From the NCBI RefSeq assembly GCF_018143015.1, contig NC_054744.1, forward strand, positions 3,555,059 to 3,619,058: a stretch of 64,000 bases of DNA, read 5' to 3'. The notes beneath the pieces are model-generated. The model saw nothing but the letters and a program-made list of their open reading frames with translations, did no database searches and was not told where the DNA came from. How positions within the stretch are numbered: the first letter of the stretch is position 1; every line of letters starts with the position of its first letter. Position numbers and translations under genes: made by a program. This document shows positions 56,301 through 64,000 of the stretch, in pieces. The stretch is from Lytechinus variegatus. Taxonomy: Eukaryota; Echinodermata; Echinoidea; Temnopleuroida; Toxopneustidae.

Positions 56301-59300
56301 ATATACATTCTAGTAAAAACACAGGGTGGATGATTCGCACGAGGAGTGGAAGAGGCAGGGGAGGGGAGAAGGAGGAAGAAGAAGCAGAGGATGAAAATAA
56401 TAAATATAGAGGGGAGGAGGAGGAGGAAGAAGAAGCGGAGGATGAAGAGGACAAGATGGAAGTTTAGAAGGATGAAAATAATAAATATAGAGGGGAGGAA
56501 GAGGAGGAGAAGATGAAAGAAGCAAGAGGAAAAGAAGAGAAGAAAAAGGAAAAGGATGGAAATAAGAGAAGACGTGAAGAGGAAGAGAAGGAAGTTCACG
56601 AGGATGAGGAAAAAGAAAAAGAGAACAAAGAGGGAGGGAGGAGGAGCACTAAGAAGAGGAGGATGAAAAAGAAAAGAGTGCAGGAGAGATGGAAGAAGAG
56701 GAGGGAGAGGAAAAGGAGAAAGAAGAGTAGGAGCAGTAGGATAGAGCGGGGAGGAGGTGAAGATGGAAGAGCTGAAAAGAGGAGATGGAAGAAGGGGAAA
56801 AGAGGAGATGGAAGAAGGGGAAAAGAAAATCAGAGGAAGAGGAAAAGAAAGAGTGGGAGGAAGGGAGAACACAGTGCATGATGACAAAGCAGAGGAAATA
56901 AGGGAGGAGTAGGAGGAGGCAAAGATAGAGAAATATGCAGAAGAGGAGAAAGAGGGAAAGGCAAATGAAATGATGGTGGGTGAGGAGAAGGTGGCAAGAT
57001 GGATGAAAAAGATAAGAACAGAGAGAAGCCAGAGAGAAGGGTTGGAAGAGAAGAAAAGTTTGTTCGATAGGAAACATACTACAAATATTCTAAACCAGCC
57101 AATTATAGGATTTGATTGACAAGATGATCAGTTAATGCTGATATACATGTATGTAGATTATCATCTGTTGCCAAAGAGGTCAAGAGAAGGGTCAAGAGAT
57201 GCAGAGAATAGTCTAATCACCTTCAAACTTTGAAAAAGAGATGAGTACTATTGGTACTGATATTTTTTTTTCTTAATTACACTATTCATGCCACTTAGAA
57301 GATAAGGAGGAAAATGATGTAGTAGCATGCCAGGGTCCAGGGTGCCGTTTCATATAGCTGTTCGGACGTTAAGAGTGACTTTAAGAATAACTGGTGATCA
57401 TTTCTTGTAGTAAATGATATAAACCAAATATTCATTGATGTCGATTGAGCTCCTAAGAAGGGTTCACCAGTCGTTCTTAAAGTCTTTCTTTACAGCTTTA
57501 TGAAACACCCACCGGAAGAGTTAAGAGTGACTTTAAGAATAACTGGTGATCATTTCTTGTAGTAAATGATATAAACCAAATATTCATTGATGTCGATTGA
57601 GCTCCTAAGAAGGGTTCACCAGTCGTTCTTAAAGTCTTTCTTTACAGCTTTATGAAACACCCACCGGAAGAGTTAAGAGTGACTTTAAGAATAACTGGTG
57701 ATCATTTCTTGTAGTAAATGATATAAACCAAATATTCATTGATGTCAATTGAGCTCCTAAGAAGGGTTCACCAATCATTCTTAAAGTCACTCTTAACAGC
57801 TTTATGAAACACCCACCGGAAGAGTTAGATACAATACCATTTCATGGGGTACTTTGTTTGCACCCAGTAGAGGGTCTGTCGGTACTGTCTTATTCAGCTA
57901 GATCCACCCATACATACAATGATGTATACTCACATGCAATGTGACTGAGTATGTACTGATAAGGTTTTCCTTGAATTTCTTGAGGGCTTTCTTGAAGACT
58001 GCATCCACCTGACTGTATGTTTGGCCCATCTCGTCAACCTACAATGAAATTTTTCATGAAAGATACGGTTAAAACAATCAACTGAATCATTTAACCGATT
58101 CATCCATCCACCTCTCCACCTGTGCGAGGTTGTGGAATCCAACCGCACACACAAGAGGAAACTTAAGACCAGTTGGGGGATTGCTGACAGTTTCATCAGA
58201 TCTTGCATGGTATGAATGGCTAATGCTTGAGTAAACCTCAAGCTTCAAACCACTGGCGGATCCAGGGAGGGGGGGGGGCAAATCTGACCTCCAAAAATCC
58301 CCCCCTGGAAAATCCTGGATCCGCCCCTGCTTCAAACATTGTTTCCATCTCGTTTCTTTGAAATTTCTCCCTTCACCCTTACAATGTATATAGCCCTGTC
58401 TATTTTGTAATCGCATGGAGCAGGGCGCAGTATCTACATGTACATTTGGTGCTTTCATTTGGTTGCATTGTGCCATAAAAGGTCGGTCCCTGACATAAAT
58501 AAACATATCTAATCCATACACATCTGTAAAAAAAATATATTAAGAGCATACAAATCACACCTTTGTTTGGATGAAGTTATTCATTTGTTCCAATGTCTGG
58601 GCATCACTGATGAGTTTATCCGTAGGATATCTCCACTGGGACATACCATGAAAGTTGATATTCCCCTGGTTCGTACGAGTTCTTTTCGGAACGGGTGAAT
58701 TCACCGTTCCAGAGTTTTTCCTCCCCGTCGGAGGTTTCCGTTGCTGCGGCGATGTCCGCCCGCCCCCGGGCGTCGGCTTCTCGTTTGTCTTGTCGTTGAG
58801 GGCGGCAGACTTGGAGCTGGAAGTACTCTTGATGCTACCCTGCTCCTCAATGAGCAGCGCCTGGTCTGACGGCGACCGCCTAAACCGTCGCTTGAAGTTG
58901 TGCTTGTAGCGTTTGAAGAGATTCTTGGTGGGTGCGTTGGGCGATTCTGGAGTTCGAGGATTGCTGTCCATGTCCGACAGGAGAGGGGATCTGGGTGAGC
59001 TAGGTGGGACCTCATCTTCAGTGGTGGACGAATCAGAGATGATGGATGAAGGCCTCCCAACAACAATATCAACCTACATGGAAAAAAGGACACATGGGTT
59101 AAATCATTTTGACCATACAAAGAAAGGTTCATTTGAACTCGGATGTTTAACCTTCAAAATAAAAAGAATCCTAAAATTATAAATCAGTCTTCTACCAACA
59201 GATATGTTCAACATGTAATGTCATTACAGTAATGCAGGACATCCATTATCACAAAGCAAGAAACTCTGACCTATCTACATGTAACAGCTACCTGCATGTA

Positions 59301-62300
59301 CAACAAGACTTACATAGAACTATACTAGGACGGCGTGAGTCTTACTTCAGTCTGAGCCTGACTTGACTATTGATATTACTTAAATTAAAGTTGCAGCCCA
59401 AAAGCTTCGCTAGATATAGGTCACCTCAATTGGCTAGAGAGCAATGATATTCATGGGAAAATATCTCACCTTTCCCTTTGGACTAAGTGGTGGCGATGGT
59501 CTGATGGGTAGAACCTTATCCCTGTCCTCCATCTCCAACTCCTCTGCATCATCTTCTTCTAAGATGATGTCATCTGTTGCTATGACAATCACCTCTCCTC
59601 CATTCACCTCAGCTGCTTTCACTGTTTTCTCCTTCTTCTCCTCCTCCACTACATGCTCCTCCTCCTCGTCGTCTCTCCCAAAGGGCGTTTCTTCCAGCGA
59701 GTCGATGACGGTCTGCAGATCAGCCAGCTGATCTGTCAACTGCATCGAGGAAGTCCTTGAGACAACGCTCCCACCTAGCATGGGCTTCTTGAGGGCAGGT
59801 GTTATGGAATCAAGCTTTTTGGTTTCGACGGTTTTAGGAGTTCTATTTTGACTCGAATTGCTCTCTACGGAAGAGTCCGAGGATAATGTTTGTTTGCTGG
59901 GGCGCTCGGTGGAGGAGTCCCTCTCGCTCTTACGGTCTTGGGACGAGGACCGTGAGCCGAAGCGATCCTGCGAGCTTGCCCTTGCCATGTATTCACGGGC
60001 CATGTCCCTGACCTTCCCTTGCCTGTCAGAATGAATGAAAACATACCAAAAACTTGCAGATGAGGCTCACAGCTTTTACGTATCATAGTCAGTCAAGTAT
60101 CACTGGTATATTTGTGCTTTTACATTGTCTTTAACTGTCTCACCATCCTAACACAATAGAAACACCTATTCAATATTCATATGTGGAATATAATTTTCTC
60201 TCTTCAATATATGAAGGATCTAACACATTTCATTAGCTATGAATCAAATCTATGAATAGCTGCTTCACTAAAAATGGGGATGCAGAGCTGCCAACCTGAA
60301 CAAGAACATTTCAGTATTTTTAAAGCTGAAAATCAGTATTTTGGCGAGGAAATCAGTATTTTCAAAGAAATACCATAGGACAACACATAAAAATGAAACT
60401 TGAGAAATCAGTATTTTGCATGAAACCATCAGTGTTCTTCTCATTTTTCAGTACTAAATACGGAAAATCCGTACTACTTGGCAGCTCTGAGGATGACATG
60501 AATACATGTACAACAATATTAATGCAAATATCTAAACGAATACCTATGGAATAAACACAATCACACTGTCAGGAAACGAACAAATCTTCTGCTAAAATAA
60601 TTCTGTCAACCAATCGAAAAAAACAAATCTAGAAAGAGAAGGGGTGTCTGTCTACCTTGCCAGGGATCTCCGGAGAGGGGAAACATCCGGTATTGGGCTT
60701 ATAGGTGGGCCCACTTCCACGTTGACACCATCGTTGAACGAAGGAGACAGAAGTGCACTGGGACTAGGGGGTACTGGGATAGTAGGAGAGGTGGGCAGGC
60801 CAAGGGCAGGGGGGTGGGAGGGACCGGACGAGGTGGTAGGCTCATCGAGGAGGAGCTCATCGGATCCTAACGAACCCTCGTGGACTCCACTGCTCCTGTA
60901 ACGGTAACAGGAGGATATTACTGCTACATGTATAATGAAGACCATGCATGACCGTGTGAAACAATTACAATTTTGGCAATACACAAAGAACAGGTGTCCA
61001 GAATAGTGTCCAATGTTTACATTTCAATTTTGATTGTGCAGAAGTGAAATGTGATTACTCTAAACACTACATAATGATATTCATTGACATATATGTAGAG
61101 TCATGCAACACAGTCGATATTAATACATAATTGAATCTACGAAACAATTGTTGAGTTCTTATACATGTGCATGTACATGTGTCATATCTCTCACAGATTC
61201 CTAAAATTCAGAAAAGCTATTTTCATTCAAAACGATTTCACATACAACAAAAGTAAAATGCTTCTCCAAGAGTTGATAAGTCTTTTTATCACTTCCTAAT
61301 ATATTTTGTTATTATCACTCTCATCTTCCTTCCAGCTTCCAACATAATAAAAACAAAATACCAACAATTCTTGTATTGTTGTGCACTTGGTAGGCTACAT
61401 ATACTTTGTGTCTCAAACCAATTCTGTTTTCTTACCCTGAACACAACATTTTGGTCACATATTCTTGAAATACATACTGTAACCACTAATATAAAAAGAA
61501 ATTACCATCTTTACCTTTCGCAACATAATAAACCACCAAAAATTCCTCTCCTCCCACTAATACCATGTAGCCATCAATCGCAACTACAAGAACTTACTCT
61601 TCCGATTCCATCGTCGTAGTCCTGTTCCTCTCATAGAGGTCATCCTCGATATCATCCGTCGTCAAGATTCCCTCGTCGCTGATGGCGGAGTGGACATCGT
61701 CCGTCCTCCTGATACGATTCTTCCCCTGCGAAGTTGACTCCTCATCGTCCCTTCTCAGCCGTGCTTTCACGGCTGCAGGCTTCACGCTTTGCTCTTTCCT
61801 CAGCAATATGCATCTGTCATTGAACAAACAAAACTCACCCTTATTTACAATCATTCAAATTCTTGGCTGTACTATCCAAAGAAATCGACAAGCACAGCCG
61901 AGTTACTGCCAAAATATTTCAAGATGCAAGATAATACTATCATAACATGATAAATGCAGAAATCTTGCTACTGATGGTTTTTAAACGAAACACTTCAATA
62001 ATATAGACATGAGAAAAAATTTAACAAAAACTTTTTTGAAAGGATGAACATAACCTCATACCATTTGACCTTTTTGAACCCTAGATGACAACTGACCCCA
62101 TCATCCTCATGCATTCACTTGTGGTACTACAAAATGATCATATGTATCAAGAACGAATTTAACTGATGCACAAATAAAGAAATGAAAGCAAGTCTAACAA
62201 AAATTTTGGAACAGACAAAAGAACTAACAGGAAAGTGATTACGAGGTCTTGGCCGAACTTCGTTCACGCGAGACAATAGGAAAAGTGCATGTACTAGGTC

Positions 62301-63925
62301 TCTGCCAAACTTCGTTCAGGCAAGAATGAAAAGGGTTTAAAGCAACTCAGTTTTCCAGATAAAACATTAAAAAAAATTCAAATGAGTCAGATAACAAAGG
62401 CCAAGAAACGTCTAAAATGAGATTCAACTTTTGCTATTCAATTTCAGTGAGTGACCAAAAAATGATAATTCAACAAATACATGTAGTAAAGTTGAAGGAT
62501 TTAATAGAGGAATTAATCAGTAAAAAGAAATGATAAAAAAACAATATTCATCAAATAAAGGCAAAGAAGGATATACTTTGTAAATGAGAATTTTACCAGT
62601 CTGAACGAAATTACCCTAAAACTCAAAATTTACCAGACAAAGGTAAAATAATTAACCTATACTTGAAACAAATATGCAAAATTACCAGAAAAATCCTTCA
62701 CAAGATTCTATATGATGTGAAAATTTTATGTAACTAAGAAAGTTTTATCAAGCAAAAACATATATGTCAACAAATATAGGAGAAAAATATCTCCTGATTA
62801 TGATGAATTTGTATGAATTATTAATATTACAACAAAAATGTTAAAGAAAAATAGCAAAATTCTGAATAAAAGTTCTGTTTACATGTAAAGAGCAATACCT
62901 GATGCAAAAAAAATCAAAATCAAATGTTGTCAAAAAATGAATGAGCATTCATTTGTGATTAAGAACAATTTTGCAGAAATTATCATAAATGATTGAAAAT
63001 GAAATCACATATCTCGTCTCCATATACATGTAGTTCAACCTGATGAAACCAAAGAAATATAGAATTGATTTACAAAGACAGGAAGCCAGGAATATTGATA
63101 ACTCATGTTATCATGCTTCTAATAAGTCAAAATCAGCAAGATAAATGTCTTGAATAATTGAAATTTCTTTATACCAGTAGTACCTTTTGTACCATACATA
63201 TTTCTTCCTGATGTTGCAACAGCAAAATTGGTTAAAAGGCAAACAAAGAATAAGAATGTTTAAACTTTTTTGTGTGTAAATGACACCATAGTAATTAGCA
63301 AATATGGCTTCCATTCTTAAGATTATATGTAAAATGAACTCAAAGAAAAAATGAATAAGTTTGAAGACATATAATAATTTCAAATAATTCATGATGTCGG
63401 AAAGGGGGATCATTCAGATTATCAGTATGCTCTCTTGTTCCAAGGCAGCCAGGGATTTCATTCTTGGAGTTGCTATAATATAATTTAACATTTAATGTCT
63501 GCTTTTACTGCTTATCTGTTGTATTGAATTGCATTTAAATTGTTTTAAAATTGCTGAATAAATAACCATAATAATAATAAATCATCAAATGAATATTTCA
63601 AGAAAGAAATAAAGTTGTTCTTTTGCTTCATCAAATGATAAACCAAGCACTGATGCTAGATTTTTTATTAATATTTGAAAATAATAATTGATTCACTTTT
63701 TAAGAAAAGCCCCCCCAAAAAACAGAGAACATAATCTGTAAATCGAAACACAATATTTGTTTAAATAAATGCTGATACAGTTTTCAACAAGTCAATACCT
63801 TAATTGATACAAACATGTATTCTGTATTGCTTCATTTCAAAACCCCATGCAATTTTGCATGTGTGCAAACTTACGCAGTTCTATCTGAACATTGTGGTAT
63901 TCTCCTGGGGTTTATTTTTCGCTTC
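36126..63925 (-). CDS. Myo9: Unconventional myosin IX (tail half), multi-exon gene
   Basis: Fourteen minus-strand exons, listed separately, encode about 1,200 residues. In order they give a charged Ser/Pro-rich linker, a C1 zinc domain (H-x12-C-x2-C...C-x2-C-x4-H-x2-C-x7-C), a RhoGAP domain with the arginine finger in [12 protein letters not shown] and the [17 protein letters not shown] helix, a post-GAP helix ([20 protein letters not shown]), a short coiled coil ([12 protein letters not shown]) and a basic C-terminus. C1 followed by RhoGAP at the end of a long charged tail is the signature of class IX myosins, single-headed actin motors that inactivate Rho at the leading edge. The motor head and IQ motifs lie beyond the right edge. 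Vertebrates have two paralogues; invertebrates usually have one, so I use the generic symbol. Phases match at every junction except E11 to E12, which is unresolved. Confidence 0.9.
36941..37079. mobile_element. Short MITE with GGCC ends and CAGCCAATCA core
   Basis: GGGGCCTGTTTCATAAAGAC to GTTTTCATGAAAAAGGCCTC, with GGTAACACAGCTCAACAGCC and ATTTCCATGGAAGTTACAA inside. Best-preserved termini of the family. Confidence 0.75.
38440..38590. repeat. (ATTT)n/(ACTT)n/(ATTC)n microsatellite
   Basis: ATTT units, then nine or more ACTT units, then ATTC and ATTT again. Perfect tetranucleotide phase within blocks. Confidence 0.95.
39383..39830. mobile_element. 448-bp non-autonomous element
   Basis: The left end CAGGTGGTTACAGACCGCCT matches the reversed right end CAGGTGGTTTCAAACCGCCT. 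TTTTGGCAGTGTGAAAGC occurs twice inside and GGTGTGAATGC once. Target duplication not evident. Confidence 0.7.
40738..41182 (-). CDS. Myo9: Myosin IX exon E12, or alternative first exon
   Basis: Donor GTAAGT at 40737. Open from about 41182: T, then [20 protein letters not shown], an acidic stretch [20 protein letters not shown], a basic one, the Pro-rich [18 protein letters not shown], and the coiled-coil start [16 protein letters not shown]. The last part resembles the tail of MYO9B. ATG at 41177 has A at -3 and G at +4 and is preceded in frame by TAA at 41189-41187. The acceptor-like ATTAAACAG has a poor pyrimidine tract and its phase does not fit E11. MGSSGSK is a good N-myristoylation motif, so this may be the first exon of a short isoform. 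Confidence 0.75.
42165..42330. repeat. C/T-rich tract
   Basis: Starts with a run of about 13 C and continues as CTCTCTCT and TTTCTCTTTC words; one strand is almost purely pyrimidine. Confidence 0.8.
42600..42865. repeat. Two related dispersed-repeat copies in tandem
   Basis: TCATGAAGAGATTTGTCAGT...GCATCTGATTGGCTCAGA (42607-42690) and TGGTGAAGAGATTTGTGGGT...GCATCTCATTGGCTAATA (42751-42830) align; both end with TTCATGAAA. Each has TTCATGAA-like inverted ends, as in a small MITE. Confidence 0.55.
43041..43059. repeat. 19-base G run
   Basis: An uninterrupted run of G. Similar shorter runs are at 42029-42038 and 44941-44950, and a C run at 45789-45802. Confidence 0.9.
45440..45680 (+). mobile_element. 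Possible LINE 3' end
   Basis: The plus strand shows TTGTTGTATGTA, ATTGTATCATAATTGTAAA and ends GAAAATAAAATAATTGAATT, a composition and tail usual for LINE 3' regions of this genome. No coding part remains. Confidence 0.3.
47610..47906. mobile_element. MITE with GGCC(C/T)GTATTCTGAA ends, copy 2
   Basis: The left GGCCTGTATTCTGAACTCGG and reversed right GGCCCGTATTCTGAAGTCAG pair. Interior TTTTAGCACAGAGTTAAACC matches the complement of the copy at 35307-35616, so it lies in the opposite orientation. CATGG words flank both ends. Confidence 0.8.
48294..50011. mobile_element. hAT-like non-autonomous element carrying a satellite array
   Basis: GGTCAAAC at 48286-48293 and 50012-50019 is an 8-bp target duplication. 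The left end TAATGCTGTAA and the reversed right end TAATGTTGTAA form the terminal repeat and fit the hAT consensus YARNG. Subterminal inverted blocks follow (CCGATCCGATTTT and AAAATCGGATCGGAAA; TTTTGATCTCCGACA and TGTCGGAGATCAAAA). The centre (48790-49720) is an array of about nine units of 108-110 bp. No transposase is encoded. The size is 1,718 bp. Confidence 0.8.
48790..49720. repeat. Tandem array, period about 108-110 bp, about 9 units
   Basis: Each unit contains ACGATTACCTCCGCCATCAC, GATGTTGTAGAGAAGGTGAA, CATGGTAAACAACTC and TAATGCGTCTTTTTCGGGAG. Unit starts fall near 48801, 48911, 49017, 49126, 49236, 49346, 49454, 49564 and 49674. It lies wholly inside the hAT-like element. Confidence 0.9.
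50323..50446 (-). CDS. Myo9: Myosin IX exon E11 (post-GAP helix)
   Basis: Acceptor TTTGCTTTGTAG, donor [26 protein letters not shown] then [20 protein letters not shown] and a final Leu. This matches the helix that follows RhoGAP in MYO9A/B. Ends in phase 0. If the donor is not used the frame runs on to a stop at 50149. Confidence 0.85.
50515..50797 (-). mobile_element. tRNA-derived SINE, copy B
   Basis: The minus strand reads GAGCGTTGTAGCCCAGTGGA with B box GGGTTTGAATCCCAG, body TTCAGCAAGAAATTTATCCA, and tail of TATAAATGCC plus ATTATT. It lies in the first part of intron E10-E11's neighbour region, just beyond exon E11. Confidence 0.85.
51125..51226. mobile_element. Short MITE with GGCC end and GGCCAATCA core
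   Basis: ACCATGGTAACAAGGCTCAA, then CGGCCAATCAAAATCAAGGA, ending AGTAACAGGGCCC. Member of the family at 36941; left end worn. It lies just before exon E10. Confidence 0.55.
51259..51390 (-). CDS. Myo9: Myosin IX exon E10 (RhoGAP end)
   Basis: Acceptor TTCCTCCTTCAG, donor [26 protein letters not shown] then [20 protein letters not shown]. Contains the conserved Asn of the GAP active site ([11 protein letters not shown]). Ends in phase 2 within CAA. Confidence 0.92.
51448..51593. mobile_element. MITE with TTGCAGAAAGAGTTGCG ends
   Basis: The left GGGGTCTGTTGCAGAAAGAG-TTGCG mirrors the right, reversed GGGCCCGTTGCAGAAAGAG-TTGCAATC. The 146-bp element lies in intron E9-E10; its relative is at 22290-22509. 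Confidence 0.75.
51753..52097 (-). mobile_element. tRNA-derived SINE, copy C (longer variant)
   Basis: The minus strand head GCTGTGGTGTAGTGGTTCTG with B box GTGTTCGAATCCCACC, body CACTCTCGACCCAGGTG, and tail AAAGCGCTTTATAAAAATTG with ATTATT. It has an extra internal segment relative to copies A, B and D. Confidence 0.85.
52780..53014 (-). CDS. Myo9: Myosin IX exon E9 (RhoGAP middle)
   Basis: Acceptor CCACATCCACAG, donor [46 protein letters not shown], and [17 protein letters not shown] are the standard central RhoGAP blocks. Ends in phase 2. Its acceptor lies only about 40 bases from a 730-bp ATC repeat. Confidence 0.92.
53045..53800. repeat. (CAT)n/(ATC)n microsatellite, about 730 bp
   Basis: An impure trinucleotide array with CAC, CAA and CGT variants and internal longer repeats (TCATCACCATCATCATCATC, CCACCACCACCACCATC). 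It fills most of intron E8-E9. Confidence 0.95.
53885..54020. mobile_element. Worn MITE of the GGCC/CCAAT family
   Basis: GGCCCGTTTTATTAAGATTT, GGTAAAGTTGCCACAATG and TTGATTGTAATTGGCTGGCT, in the opposite orientation to the 36941 copy. The distal end is not clear. Confidence 0.5.
54081..54338 (-). CDS. Myo9: Myosin IX exon E8 (C1 end, RhoGAP start)
   Basis: Acceptor TTTTATTCCTTCAG, donor [23 protein letters not shown] completes the C1 ligands. RhoGAP begins at FGxxL-like [20 protein letters not shown], and [20 protein letters not shown] carries the arginine finger (R of YRKPG). Ends in phase 1. Confidence 0.9.
54545..54870. repeat. (CATC)n/(CACC)n tetranucleotide array
   Basis: CATCCATCCACC units over about 320 bp in intron E7-E8. 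All frames on both strands are open because the unit lacks stops. Confidence 0.95.
54961..55111 (-). CDS. Myo9: Myosin IX exon E7 (C1 domain, first half)
   Basis: Acceptor TTACTCGACAG, donor [24 protein letters not shown], then [17 protein letters not shown] and the hydrophobic [12 protein letters not shown]. Provides the first His and three Cys ligands of the C1 zinc domain. Ends in phase 1. Confidence 0.9.
55230..55480. repeat. ATC/ATT-rich irregular microsatellite
   Basis: ATTATCATC-type words dominate; less regular than the 53 kb array. Intron E6-E7. Confidence 0.8.
55525..55665. mobile_element. MITE of the GGCC/CCAAT family
   Basis: TCTATGGTAACTGCAATTGA, GGGCTCCATAGCCAATCACA and end AACTAAACAGGCCCC. 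In intron E6-E7. Confidence 0.6.
55779..55964 (-). CDS. Myo9: Myosin IX exon E6
   Basis: Acceptor CTTCTCTACAG, donor GTATAT. 62 codons starting [20 protein letters not shown], with [20 protein letters not shown], ending SDNRKK. Helical segment before the C1 domain. Phase 0 both sides. Confidence 0.85.
56000..56285 (+). mobile_element. tRNA-derived SINE, copy D (best B box)
   Basis: GAGCGTTGTGGTCCAGTGGA (A box), GGGTTCGAATCCCAGCC (canonical B box at 56059-56074), body TTCAGCAAGAAATTTATCCA, GTGCTGCACTCGACCCAGG, tail GCGCAATATAAATCC with ATTATT. The youngest-looking of the four copies. Intron E5-E6. Confidence 0.9.
56340..57060. repeat. Purine-rich (GGA/GAA)n tract, about 700 bp
   Basis: The plus strand is almost all G and A (GGAGGAGGAAGAAGAA and longer blocks, with GAAGATGGAAGAAGGGGAAA repeated twice); the transcribed strand is pyrimidine-rich. 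Intron E5-E6. Confidence 0.9.
57368..57823. repeat. Three tandem copies of a 152-bp palindromic MITE
   Basis: Units start at 57368, 57520 and 57672. The first two appear identical; the third differs at a few positions. Each holds GTTAAGAGTGACTTTAAGAA near one end and, in the third copy, its complement TTCTTAAAGTCACTCTTAAC near the other, with GGTTCACCAGT/ACTGGTGATC inside and TTTATGAAACACCCACC at the join. Confidence 0.9.
57934..58038 (-). CDS. Myo9: Myosin IX exon E5
   Basis: Acceptor ATTTCATTGTAG, donor GTGAGT. 35 codons [20 protein letters not shown] then [15 protein letters not shown], phase 0 on both sides. Confidence 0.85.
58253..58330. mobile_element. Mini-MITE, about 78 bp
   Basis: CTGGCGGATCCAGGGAGGGG and CCCCCCTGGAAAATCCTGGA-TCCGCCCCTG form inverted arms. 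It is in intron E4-E5. Confidence 0.75.
58561..59073 (-). CDS. Myo9: Myosin IX exon E4
   Basis: Acceptor TTTTTTCCATGTAG, donor GTGTGA. 171 codons: [20 protein letters not shown], a proline/serine stretch, the basic [20 protein letters not shown], then [20 protein letters not shown] ending FIQTK. The last part starts the folded region leading to C1. Confidence 0.85.
59470..60022 (-). CDS. Myo9: Myosin IX exon E3
   Basis: The largest exon, 553 bp. Acceptor CATTCTGACAG, donor [26 protein letters not shown] opens a region with several RSSSQD repeats, then [20 protein letters not shown] and the very acidic [15 protein letters not shown], and ends [10 protein letters not shown]. Probably disordered and phosphorylated. 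Ends in phase 0. Confidence 0.8.
60283..60489. mobile_element. hAT-like MITE, 207 bp
   Basis: The ends CAGAGCTGCCAA and TTGGCAGCTCTG are a perfect 12-bp inverted repeat; CAGAG fits the hAT consensus. The interior repeats ATCAGTATTTT four times and has CAGTACTAAATACGGAAAAT. The flanks share GGATG at a one-base offset. Intron E2-E3. Confidence 0.7.
60656..60895 (-). CDS. Myo9: Myosin IX exon E2
   Basis: Acceptor TTACCGTTACAG, donor GTAGAC. Encodes a Ser/Pro-rich segment ([37 protein letters not shown]) ending [12 protein letters not shown]. Phase 2 in and out, matching E1 and E3. Confidence 0.75.
61598..61813 (-). CDS. Myo9: Myosin IX exon E1
   Basis: Acceptor TTCAATGACAG, donor GTAAGT. One base completes a split codon, then [20 protein letters not shown] and [20 protein letters not shown], an acidic-basic linker C-terminal to the head and neck. 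Ends in phase 2 (MESE-E). Confidence 0.75.
61814..63874 (-). other. Myosin IX intron E0-E1
   Basis: About 2.1 kb of AT-rich sequence with no coding signal. Contains a near-repeat CTTGGCCGAACTTCGTTCAC and CTCTGCCAAACTTCGTTCAG at 62251 and 62302. Confidence 0.5.
63875..63925 (-). CDS. Myo9: Myosin IX candidate exon E0 (51 bp)
   Basis: A T-rich tract ending TTATTGTAAAG precedes the exon, and GTAAGT follows it (63874-63869). The exon reads [16 protein letters not shown] and leaves phase 2, which matches the start of the next exon exactly. Predicted from signals only, with no conserved motif. Confidence 0.45.
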
Positions 63926-64000
63926 CTTTACAATAAATGGACAAAAAAAACATTATGATGCATTTGATGGGCCATTCCACCAAGTTATTTCAAAGCCAGT

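Noticed and set aside
56294..57077. Ser/Phe/Leu-rich or Glu/Lys-rich frames
   Set aside because: Translations of the purine tract in an intron.

Overview
The window looks like nuclear DNA of an echinoderm, most likely a sea urchin. It is AT-rich. It has one widely spaced host gene with GT-AG introns, many decayed LINEs, tRNA-derived SINEs, miniature inverted-repeat transposons (MITEs) and long microsatellites, and the word ACATGTA recurs throughout. The species assignment is an inference. No prokaryotic features, rRNA, functional tRNA or CRISPR array were seen.

Layout. At 0.9-1.2 kb lies a plus-strand terminal exon of a leucine-rich-repeat-like gene with a polyadenylation signal. From 2.1 to 25.4 kb is a graveyard of mobile elements: a nearly full-length LINE (2.1-6.9 kb, minus) that landed in a minisatellite; a plus-strand LINE piece; a YqaJ-nuclease exon; a deleted Gypsy-type LTR element with a tRNA-Trp primer-binding site; an 858-bp foldback element with TTA target duplications; a decayed RAG1-like gene (14.6-15.5 kb, minus); an unrecognised multi-exon transposon-like gene (17.1-18.8 kb); a Harbinger transposase C-terminus (19.4-19.6 kb); a DUF7869-like fragment (23.3-23.7 kb); and two LINE 3' ends. 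From 26 to 36 kb I found no coding sequence, only MITEs, SINEs and microsatellites.

From 63.9 down to 36.1 kb the minus strand carries the tail half of an unconventional myosin of class IX. The exons encode the serine-rich and acidic linker, a C1 zinc domain, a RhoGAP domain with its arginine finger, a post-GAP helical segment and a basic C-terminus. The motor head must lie beyond the right edge. Reading phases match at ten consecutive junctions (E1 to E11); upstream, the candidate 51-bp exon E0 joins E1 in phase as well. The one unresolved join is between the exons at 50.3 and 41.2 kb. The 41.2 kb exon also contains a well-placed ATG that would begin a myristoylation-like, basic peptide, which suggests an alternative promoter.

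The myosin introns are loaded with repeats. The most striking is a 1.7-kb hAT-like element with an 8-bp target duplication that carries about nine copies of a 110-bp satellite unit. Of most biological interest is the RAG1-like pseudogene: it is colinear with the vertebrate RAG1 core over the nucleotide-binding, first-aspartate, second-aspartate and start of the zinc regions, but it has stops and frameshifts, and the residue at the first catalytic aspartate position is glutamate.
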